A stretch of 6,522 nt of DNA from Acidobacteriota bacterium (GTDB lineage Bacteria > Acidobacteriota > Blastocatellia > Pyrinomonadales > Pyrinomonadaceae). Below, one piece after another: positions 1-5,704 of this stretch (position 1 is the stretch's first letter; each line of letters opens with the position of its first letter). The stretch covers positions 1-6,522 of the forward strand of contig JACCRD010000257.1 in NCBI GenBank assembly GCA_013813755.1, read 5' to 3'. The notes below the pieces were generated by a model. It was not told the origin of the DNA and did no database searches. It saw only the letters and a list, made by a program, of their open reading frames with translations. Both the position numbers and the translations under genes were made by a program.

Positions 1-1520
1 GCGTCGAAACCATCGTCAATTTCGTTGAGCAGCGGACTTCCGCCGGCAACATTTTTGTATTTCAGAACCCATAAATCGCTTCGTCCAAAATTTGTTACCA
101 TTCCGTCGGAAAGACTCGGGACGAGCATATAGGCTTCGTCTCCGTTCGAGTTTTGAATAAGCAGGCGGCGATTGGTCTGCGGCTTTTTGACACGGGTTAT
201 TTCGGTCGTAATCGGCTGCAAAAATTTTCGCCCGCGTTCAACCTGAAAAACTTTATTGAGCGGGTTTACAATATCAAAATCGAGTCGCCAATAGATGTGA
301 TGAATATGCGTTGCGCAAACGCACGGATTATCGGTTGCGCCAAAACCAAAGCGCGGGCGAATCGTTCCGTCAGCCGCAAAACGCCATTCCATAATGTATC
401 GATACCAAGCCGCCTGCATCTCTGTGACCAACACGGTTTCATCGTTCTGCGTATAGACGGCGATGCCTCGGAAATTACCTGTGTCATTACCGCTTTCCAA
501 AACGGTGGTGGCAACTCCTCCGGCGGGGATAATCTTAATGCCTTCAACTGGTTCGACGGCGCCTTCCGGCGTGGTAAACGCATCTTCCTGAAATAGCCAA
601 TCTCGAAACGGACCGCACGCGCCGCTTGGATATTCGACATTCAAAACCGGTGCGTGACCGCGTTTGAGAACTGATTTGCCTTTGTATCTAACATCTCTGA
701 TTTCGATGCCCGAAGCGTGTGTGCCGGAAGAAGCTGACGGGCGGATAACCAGCATTTCCCAAAGCGGTGCTCTATTTTGAGTAACGGTCAACTGATATTG
801 CCCGGCTGTTCCCCGCGCGGTTGTCTCCTGGAAAGAATTGCGAACTCCGCAGTTCTGCGCGGCGGCTTTTGAAGTTTCCGGCGCGCCTTTTTTGTGGCGA
901 AACGTTTTGCCGCTTTTAATTCCGACACTCACCACTTCGTTTTGCGCCGGATTTCCAGCCGCGTCAATCCCGACGTTGACCAGACGTTCAGTTGTCCCGT
1001 CTAAAACAGTAACCGGCGGCATCGGACGAAAAGTTGTCGTCGAATCGCTTGTTAAAATGCTAACCAATTTCTCATCCCGCCGCAAAATTTTTAAGGCTTC
1101 CGCAAATTCCTCTTCGCTCGGCAGCGGCTGATAAAATTCTTCCCGGATTTTTATCGTTTCCCGACCGGCAAAATCGTTTGTGACGACGATGGTTTTATCG
1201 TTTGTGTAATCGTAAAAAACAACTTGAAAGTGAGTCGGGAATTGGGTCGTGCGAACTTTAGATTCGTTTTCGAGATAATTAAATTCAAGCAGGCGATATT
1301 TTGTTTTGCTCAAAACGCTCTGCACGTCTCGATAATTTTCGACACGCTTTTTAGCCGCTTCAATTGTTTCCTGATTTGGTCCCCAAGCGGTGATTTTGAT
1401 GTTAAAAGGCGTTTGAGATTTTTTATCTCGCGCCCGTTTAGTATCAGCTGTGAAAGCGAAATTAGCCGACAAAATAATTCCTAAAATCAAACCGAAAAAC
1501 AGATGGTTTAAACTTTTCAT
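1..1520 (-). CDS. Secreted copper amine oxidase-like protein (5' part; C-terminus beyond left edge)
   Basis: An open frame of 506 codons runs from an ATG at 1520-1518 to the left edge without a stop. GGGAG lies 6 nt before the ATG. Residues 1-25 form a Sec-type signal peptide (MKSLN, then a long hydrophobic core, then alanines), so the product is probably exported. Residues about 128-150 (FYQPLPSEEEF...) resemble the small alpha/beta N-terminal domains of copper amine oxidases. The catalytic domain is suggested by AWYRY (371-375), then DGTI (384-387), then HIHHIYWRLD (405-414). This matches the family order of cofactor tyrosine, DGTI, and the HxH copper ligands followed five residues later by RLD. 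By this alignment Tyr373 is the topaquinone precursor and His405/His407 bind copper. Oddities: the usual N-Y-D/E-Y is W-Y-R-Y, Tyr373 to His405 is 32 residues rather than about 50, and a CVC motif (400-402) sits next to the histidines. The third copper His should lie outside the window. Family membership is likely, but oxidase activity and substrate are unproven. Confidence 0.72.
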   Translation of the reverse strand, partial: MKSLNHLFFGLILGIILSANFAFTADTKRARDKKSQTPFNIKITAWGPNQETIEAAKKRVENYRDVQSVLSKTKYRLLEFNYLENESKVRTTQFPTHFQVVFYDYTNDKTIVVTNDFAGRETIKIREEFYQPLPSEEEFAEALKILRRDEKLVSILTSDSTTTFRPMPPVTVLDGTTERLVNVGIDAAGNPAQNEVVSVGIKSGKTFRHKKGAPETSKAAAQNCGVRNSFQETTARGTAGQYQLTVTQNRAPLWEMLVIRPSASSGTHASGIEIRDVRYKGKSVLKRGHAPVLNVEYPSGACGPFRDWLFQEDAFTTPEGAVEPVEGIKIIPAGGVATTVLESGNDTGNFRGIAVYTQNDETVLVTEMQAAWYRYIMEWRFAADGTIRPRFGFGATDNPCVCATHIHHIYWRLDFDIVNPLNKVFQVERGRKFLQPITTEITRVKKPQTNRRLLIQNSNGDEAYMLVPSLSDGMVTNFGRSDLWVLKYKNVAGGSPLLNEIDDGFD

Positions 1521-1526
1521 TTCTTG

Positions 1527-1531
1527 CTCCC
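1527..1531 (-). promoter_or_regulatory. Ribosome binding site of the amine-oxidase-like gene
   Basis: GGGAG on the minus strand lies 6 nt upstream of the ATG at 1520. The next residues read as a clean signal peptide, so this site supports that start. Confidence 0.65.
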
Positions 1532-1577
1532 GAACTGCTGTGGAAAATTGATGATTTAACACCGGCAGGCTTCTTAA

Positions 1578-1607
1578 CAGATAGCATTTTAAGTCTTTGA
1601 CGGTCAA
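1578..1607 (-). promoter_or_regulatory. Candidate sigma70-type promoter for the amine-oxidase-like gene
   Basis: On the minus strand TTGACC (1607-1602) and TATCTG (1583-1578) are separated by 18 bp. The -10 is preceded by TGC, which could act as an extended -10. Initiation near 1571 would give a leader of about 50 nt. The element lies between the nrdJ terminator and the gene, which fits independent transcription. The -35 is part of an 11-bp palindrome, TTGACCGTCAA (1597-1607). Confidence 0.4.
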
Positions 1608-1624
1608 GCTTTAGCAGAGAGAAG

Positions 1625-1662
1625 AGAAAAAAAGCCTGTTGTGAATATTTCACACAACAGGC
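1625..1662 (-). terminator. Rho-independent terminator downstream of nrdJ
   Basis: GCCTGTTGTG (1634-1643) and CACAACAGGC (1653-1662) form a perfect 10-bp stem with a 9-nt loop. On the minus strand the stem is followed by a run of seven T (1633-1627, continuing T-rich). It begins about 35 nt after the nrdJ stop. No T run follows on the plus strand, so it is directional and should separate nrdJ from the downstream amine-oxidase-like gene. Confidence 0.88.
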
Positions 1663-1696
1663 AATACTCAAATTTCAATAATTGAAGGATTAAAGT

Positions 1697-4273
1697 TTAT
1701 TTACATTTTGAGTATCCGCAATCGCGGCAAAAATCACACCCCGAAGCGTGTTCGAGCTGTCCTCTACATTCGGGACAAGTTCCAATCAAACTGGACATTT
1801 TCGCGGTCGGCGCTTCATCTGAAACAACTTCGATTGTTGCCTCTGCCTTGCTCATTTGTCTTTCCGAAGACGGCAGATTCTTGAGTCGCCGGTCAATCAG
1901 CAAGAGACATTCGGCAATCGCCTGTTCGGGCGAAGTTAAAAGGCGTTCATTAAACCAGACGGCGTGCGTTGCCGTAACTTTGTTCAGACTGCGCGCTACT
2001 TCTTTAACTTCAAAACCGCCGCGCAGCATTTTTGAGGCGAGCAGTCCGACGCCTTCTGAAATCGGACCGGTAGCAAAAACTTCCATCACCTTTTCGCCAT
2101 TATGATTGACGGTGACATAAAGATTTGTTCCGTCAAACGGAATGCGCCACGTCGAACCCCGCAGTTCACGCGGACGCTCGATGTGTCCACTTTCGATCAT
2201 CGTTTTTGCTTCGGATGCCGGCTCAATCGCTGTCAGCTCATTACATTCGTTGATGGAAATTTGATCGACCTCTGCCGTTTCAGCTTTCTTTTGCTCAGTT
2301 TTTATCGAAGTTAGAACCTGACCTTCGCGTGAACCGTCGCGGTAGTAAGAAACACATTTGCAGCCCAAATCTCGCGCCAGACGATAAAGTTCGTCAACTG
2401 ATTCGATCGTGTCGTCTTTCGCGCCGTTACAGGTTTTAGAAACCGAGTTGTCAACATTACGCTGCGCCGCTGCGAGAACCTGGACGTGCTGTTTCGACGT
2501 GATATTGAGCGCCGAAATAAAATGCGCGGGCAGTTTATCTTCATTTTCGACAACAAATTGCGCGGCTTTTTTTATTGATTCTTCGTCCGTCTGGTCGACT
2601 TCGATTCCCAAAGCCTGCGCCGCCAGAGTGTGAACATAGGTACGCGTTCCGATCGTGTCCTGGCGTACATATGCCCAGGAAAAATTCGGCTCGCAACCCG
2701 AAGACGTTTCCGCCACCAGCGAAATTGTCCCGGTCGGCGCAATCGTCGTCGTTTCGTAATTGCGCGGAGTAAGAGGCGTATCGCGCGAAATACCGATTTC
2801 TTCATATAAAAATTTGGCATACGCTTCACGGTTTGCTTCAAATTCTGGAAAAACACCCTTCTCCGCGCCAATTTTCAGCGAAGCTTTCCAGGATTCTTTG
2901 CGGACAAAGCCCATCACTTTGTCCATCAAATCAATCGAATCCTGTCCGCCATAAGTGATTTGAAGATTCAGACACAAATCGGCAAAACCCATAATTCCCA
3001 AACCGACGGGGCGTGTCCTTTTGACTACGTCGTCAATTTTCTCGAGCGGAAAATCACCTGCGTCAACAACATTGTCCAAAAATTGTGTGCTGAGATGCGT
3101 TACTCTTGCCAGTCGTTCCCATTCGATGCACTCACCAGGACTCGTGCCGTCACCGACATTTTTATAAAACTTTGCTAAATCTATACTTCCGAGATTGCAG
3201 GAATTGTTGAAGTGGAGCATTTGCTCGCCGCACGGATTACTCGCGTAAATTTCTCCCATCGAACTCTTTAGATAGTTGTGACGATTCACTTCGTCAATAA
3301 AGCAGATTCCCGGCTCGGCGTATTTGTGCGCCGACGCGATAATTCTGTTCCAGATGTCCGGCGCGTAAACCATTCCCGGCTGCGGTGGTTCTTCGATTGC
3401 GCAGTCGGAAAGTTCTGTATTTTCAAACGCCAGTTTATCGGCAAAAGTTACAGTTTCGCCGCTTGGTCGGCGGTAAACAACGTAATCATTTCCGGTCAAC
3501 GGATCAAAAACCGGCTGCGTCCAGATTTCACCTTTAAATTCGGTCTGAAACCATTTCTTATTATCTGCCGCATCCATAAAAGCGTCGGTAACATTTACCG
3601 AGATATTAAAATTCGTCAGCGAGTGCTGGTCGTTTTTAGCGTGGATAAAACGGAGGAGGTCAGGATGAGAACATCGAAGCATCCCCATATTTGCGCCGCG
3701 CCGCACGCCGCCCTGTTTAACGACTTCAGTCATCGTATTGACGATATTCATAAACGACACTGGACCGGAAGCCACGCCGCGAGTCGAATTAACCATCGCG
3801 CCCGCCGGACGCAAAAATTCGTAAGTCATCCCCGTGCCACCGCCAGTTTGGTGAATAATCGCCGCCGCCTGCGCGTGTTCCATAATTCCTTCAATCGAAT
3901 CAGGAACATTGAGTACAAAACAGGCGGCAAGCTGACCTTTCGGCTTGCCCGCGTTGACGAGGCACGGTGTGTTTGGAATAAATTCGCGGTTGAGCATTAT
4001 TTCCAACATCGAATTATAAAAAGAATCGCGCGCGCCCAAATCCTGTTCGGCAGTCGAGACATGCCCGACAACGCGGCGGGCAATATCCGTCCAGCTTTCG
4101 AGCGGTTCGCCGTTTTTGTCTTTTAGCGAATAGCGTTTGCTGACAACTTTTTGACCGTTCAAACCAATCGGTTTTATTTCGCGCCGCGCGGCTGTTCCCG
4201 CGCCGTTTCCATTCGATTTTCCGTTTTTGGCGACAACGCCGCTCGACACAACCGATTCAAATACTGTACTCAT
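1697..4273 (-). CDS. nrdJ: Adenosylcobalamin-dependent (class II) ribonucleoside-diphosphate reductase
   Basis: This cytoplasmic enzyme reduces ribonucleotides to deoxyribonucleotides, using a thiyl radical generated from coenzyme B12. The 858 residues are full length for the long NrdJ form. The catalytic barrel holds the active-site NPCGE motif, with Asn346, radical Cys348 and Glu350. The likely redox pair is Cys118 (in LAACFVL) and Cys359 (in NNSCNLGS), and the spacing of 11 between Cys348 and Cys359 is as in characterised class II enzymes. PTGTIS (513-518) is the phosphate-binding segment. A variable polar linker (about 655-698) leads to a TSCPD-type domain (about 700-800). The tail is cysteine-rich: C833xxC836 and C846xxC849xxC852GYSKC857, a zinc-ribbon-like end that probably carries the re-reducing thiols. 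Residues 1-33 are a low-complexity Gly/Asn/Ser-rich extension. AAAGGA lies 9 nt before the ATG. The gene is monocistronic by its context, with its own promoter and terminator, and an NrdR box upstream suggests NrdR repression. Confidence 0.97.
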   Translation of the reverse strand: MSTVFESVVSSGVVAKNGKSNGNGAGTAARREIKPIGLNGQKVVSKRYSLKDKNGEPLESWTDIARRVVGHVSTAEQDLGARDSFYNSMLEIMLNREFIPNTPCLVNAGKPKGQLAACFVLNVPDSIEGIMEHAQAAAIIHQTGGGTGMTYEFLRPAGAMVNSTRGVASGPVSFMNIVNTMTEVVKQGGVRRGANMGMLRCSHPDLLRFIHAKNDQHSLTNFNISVNVTDAFMDAADNKKWFQTEFKGEIWTQPVFDPLTGNDYVVYRRPSGETVTFADKLAFENTELSDCAIEEPPQPGMVYAPDIWNRIIASAHKYAEPGICFIDEVNRHNYLKSSMGEIYASNPCGEQMLHFNNSCNLGSIDLAKFYKNVGDGTSPGECIEWERLARVTHLSTQFLDNVVDAGDFPLEKIDDVVKRTRPVGLGIMGFADLCLNLQITYGGQDSIDLMDKVMGFVRKESWKASLKIGAEKGVFPEFEANREAYAKFLYEEIGISRDTPLTPRNYETTTIAPTGTISLVAETSSGCEPNFSWAYVRQDTIGTRTYVHTLAAQALGIEVDQTDEESIKKAAQFVVENEDKLPAHFISALNITSKQHVQVLAAAQRNVDNSVSKTCNGAKDDTIESVDELYRLARDLGCKCVSYYRDGSREGQVLTSIKTEQKKAETAEVDQISINECNELTAIEPASEAKTMIESGHIERPRELRGSTWRIPFDGTNLYVTVNHNGEKVMEVFATGPISEGVGLLASKMLRGGFEVKEVARSLNKVTATHAVWFNERLLTSPEQAIAECLLLIDRRLKNLPSSERQMSKAEATIEVVSDEAPTAKMSSLIGTCPECRGQLEHASGCDFCRDCGYSKCK

Positions 4274-4282
4274 TCTTATTTA

Positions 4283-4288
4283 TCCTTT
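4283..4288 (-). promoter_or_regulatory. Ribosome binding site of nrdJ
   Basis: AAAGGA on the minus strand lies 9 nt upstream of the ATG at 4273-4271. It supports the start that includes the low-complexity N-terminal extension. Confidence 0.6.
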
Positions 4289-4434
4289 CGTCAGCACCTT
4301 CTTTGAACACACAGCCATTTTATTTATTAAATGTTTTTATCCGGTTTTTGCATTTGACAATGCGCGTGCTGAATATTCGTTTCCGAACTCAAATCAAAAA
4401 AGCTTATTCAATCTTTCTTTTTCAAGTGAAAAGC

Positions 4435-4464
4435 AATATACCTGAAATTAAATTGTCTTGTCAA
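4435..4464 (-). promoter_or_regulatory. Sigma70-type promoter of nrdJ
   Basis: On the minus strand a perfect TTGACA (4464-4459) and TATATT (4440-4435) are separated by 18 bp. Initiation near 4428 would leave a leader of about 155 nt before nrdJ. It is the best promoter match in the gap and points toward nrdJ. The adjacent NrdR box supports the assignment. Confidence 0.65.
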
Positions 4465-4473
4465 CAAAAAAAT

Positions 4474-4489
4474 ACACAATATATTGTAT
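4474..4489 (-). promoter_or_regulatory. NrdR box upstream of nrdJ
   Basis: The plus-strand 16-mer ACACAATATATTGTAT matches the published NrdR-box consensus acaCwAtATaTwGtgt at 15 of 16 positions and contains a perfect 12-bp palindrome (4476-4487). It ends 9 bp upstream of the nrdJ -35. NrdR is a zinc/ATP-cone repressor that controls ribonucleotide reductase genes, so both sequence and location fit. NrdR usually binds paired boxes about 31-32 bp apart. Weaker matches occur exactly 31 bp to each side, at 4443-4458 (10/16, filling the -35/-10 spacer) and 4505-4520 (11/16). nrdR itself is not in the window. Confidence 0.75.
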
Positions 4490-4636
4490 CGCTCAAATAT
4501 TTTTTCACAAAATGAAGCGTAGCTTAATGTAATTCCTTAAGTATTATGGATTTAACTTTTTTTAGTCACGTGAAGTTTTATCGCGGCATAATCTGAAATT
4601 TGACATTTGCGCGTAATTTTACCGAAACTAATATTT

Positions 4637-5530
4637 ATGGACAAACTTATTCAAGGCATCGCCGCCGCCGGAACCGTGCGTTTTATGGCGGCAATTACTA
4701 CCGAAATCACCACCGAAGCGTTTCGGCGGCATCAAACATCGCCGACTGTTTCGGCGGCGCTCGGACGGGTTTTAACCGGAACGCTTCTGCTCGGCTCAAG
4801 TCTCAAAGAATTTGACCGTTTGACCGTCAAAATTGAATGTGACGGCACGGTTGGCGGCATTACCGCCGAAGCGACTTTGGACGGAACAGTCCGGGGCTAT
4901 GTCAAAAATCCCGAAGCCGAATCGACGCCGAACGCCGACGGAAAATTAAATGTCGGGGGAATAATCGGCAGCGGAACATTTTACGTCATCCGCGAATCCG
5001 GTTATGAAATCGGACTTCACCGCGAGCCGTATGTCGGTTCAGTCCCGCTCGTCTCAGGCGAGATCGCTGAAGATTTCGCGTATTATCTGGCAAAGTCCGA
5101 GCAGATTCCTTCGGCGGTGCTTCTGGGCGTTTTGGCGCAGAACAAAGAACCGTATATCACGGCTTCGGGCGGCGTAATGATTCAGATGTTGCCTAGTGCC
5201 AACGAACATATTGCGACGATGATTGAAGATACGATTCGCCACGCGCCGCATTTGACAGCTGTAATTAAAGAGAACGCTTCTCCGAGCGATCTTATAAAAC
5301 TGGCTCTGGGTGAAATTGATTTTGAGATTTTAGAAGAAAAAGAAATAAGATTTGCCTGCAACTGTTCGTTTGAACGGGCGGTTTCGCTGATTACCTCACT
5401 CGGCGCCGCGGAAGTCAAATCAATGCTTAAAGAAGATAAAGGAGCGGTGATGACCTGCGGTTTCTGTAACGAAACATACCGCCTCAATAAAGCGAATTTA
5501 CAGAAAATTCTTGACTCAAGTTCGAATTAA
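4637..5530 (+). CDS. hslO: Hsp33 redox-regulated chaperonin
   Basis: Hsp33 is a cytosolic holdase. It is inactive when reduced with zinc bound, and becomes active when oxidation plus unfolding forms disulfides; it then binds unfolding proteins until they can be refolded. The 297-residue product has the family length. It starts with the typical MDKLIQGIAAAGTVRFMAA segment and has the substrate-binding core across residues about 1-180. The C-terminal redox switch is complete: C241-N-C243, 30 residues, C274-G-F-C277. The ATG at 4637 is chosen because homologs begin at this point; an in-frame TTG at 4607 would add ten residues with no family counterpart. No convincing Shine-Dalgarno site precedes the ATG (only AT-rich sequence with CCGAAAC). 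The gene diverges from nrdJ and ends at its own terminator, so it appears monocistronic. Confidence 0.96.
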   Translation: MDKLIQGIAAAGTVRFMAAITTEITTEAFRRHQTSPTVSAALGRVLTGTLLLGSSLKEFDRLTVKIECDGTVGGITAEATLDGTVRGYVKNPEAESTPNADGKLNVGGIIGSGTFYVIRESGYEIGLHREPYVGSVPLVSGEIAEDFAYYLAKSEQIPSAVLLGVLAQNKEPYITASGGVMIQMLPSANEHIATMIEDTIRHAPHLTAVIKENASPSDLIKLALGEIDFEILEEKEIRFACNCSFERAVSLITSLGAAEVKSMLKEDKGAVMTCGFCNETYRLNKANLQKILDSSSN

Positions 5531-5590
5531 AAGCCGATAAAATATTCACCTGAAAATTTATTATTGGAAAAATAATCGCGCATTATTAGA

Positions 5591-5628
5591 ATGCCTGGGT
5601 GCATCCAAAAAGCACACGGGCATTTTTT
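5591..5628 (+). terminator. Rho-independent terminator downstream of hslO
   Basis: ATGCCTGGGTGC (5591-5602) pairs with GCACACGGGCAT (5612-5623) as a 12-bp stem with one G-T wobble and one mismatch. The loop is 9 nt. Six T follow (5623-5628). It lies 60 nt after the hslO stop on the same strand. Confidence 0.88.
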
Positions 5629-5643
5629 GTGTCAACTTGACAC
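5629..5643. promoter_or_regulatory. Palindrome GTGTCAA-C-TTGACAC, possible operator upstream of the GAF gene
   Basis: Two 7-bp arms form a perfect inverted repeat around a single central C, directly after the hslO terminator T run. It is followed at once by TATAAA (5644-5649), which could be a -10 box with initiation near 5656, about 49 nt before the GAF gene. The matching -35 would be only a T-rich stretch near 5621-5627. The symmetry suits binding of a dimeric regulator, but no known operator is recognised. Confidence 0.35.
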
Positions 5644-5650
5644 TATAAAC

Positions 5651-5680
5651 ATTTATTAGTTATCAGTTATTAGTTATCAG
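5651..5680. repeat. Short tandem heptanucleotide repeat (AGTTATY)
   Basis: Consecutive 7-mers read ATTTATT, AGTTATC, AGTTATT, AGTTATC (5651-5678). The same sequence can be read as an exact 14-bp duplication of TTATTAGTTATCAG (5653-5666 and 5667-5680). It lies in the probable leader or promoter region of the GAF gene. Similar degenerate heptamer tracts are known as short tandemly repeated repetitive sequences in cyanobacteria; whether this tract is related is unknown. Confidence 0.75.
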
Positions 5681-5704
5681 TTTTTCTGAGATGTACAGTG
5701 AAAT

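Larger units (their letters stand above)
4274..4636. other. AT-rich divergent intergenic region between nrdJ and hslO
   Basis: This 363-bp gap is much richer in A and T than the flanking genes, and I see no credible gene in it. It holds the nrdJ promoter, the NrdR box and an nrdJ leader of about 155 nt. The leader contains a small hairpin (GCATT 4350-4354 / AATGC 4359-4363). I see no B12-box (GCCACTG) on the nrdJ strand, so there is no sign of a cobalamin riboswitch. The hslO promoter is not obvious: CATAAT (4587-4592) could be a -10 but lacks a good -35, and TTGACA (4600-4605) lies too close to the start codon to serve it. An 8-bp palindrome TCACGTGA lies at 4566-4573. Confidence 0.8.

Noticed and set aside
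153..596. Plus-strand open frame (147 codons) opposite the amine-oxidase-like gene
   Set aside because: It is in the antisense codon register of a better-supported reading frame that has a signal peptide, a ribosome binding site and family motifs.
3278..4126. Long plus-strand open frame (282 codons) opposite nrdJ
   Set aside because: It is codon-aligned antisense to a certain nrdJ coding sequence. Its translation resembles no family, and it has no ribosome binding site or promoter.
4274..4428. Cobalamin riboswitch before the B12-dependent reductase
   Set aside because: There is no GCCACTG B12-box on the nrdJ strand and no fitting multi-helix structure. Such riboswitches also more often control B12-independent alternatives or B12 uptake.
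4566..4573. TCACGTGA palindrome upstream of hslO
   Set aside because: An 8-bp palindrome is expected by chance in a window of this size, and no bacterial regulator is clearly implied.
4607..4636. Alternative upstream TTG start for hslO
   Set aside because: The extra ten residues have no counterpart in Hsp33 proteins, whose N-terminus matches MDKLIQGIAAAG from 4637, and the TTG has no ribosome binding site.
4274..4636. Small open frames in the nrdJ-hslO gap (about 70 codons)
   Set aside because: They lack ribosome binding sites, have biased low-complexity composition, overlap the nrdJ promoter and NrdR box, and show no family resemblance.
5559..5587. Overlapping AT-rich inverted repeats (ATTATT/AATAAT and AATAAT-CGCGC-ATTATT)
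   Set aside because: The stems are short and almost all A-T, with no T run. The strong terminator lies just downstream, so they are probably a by-product of base composition.
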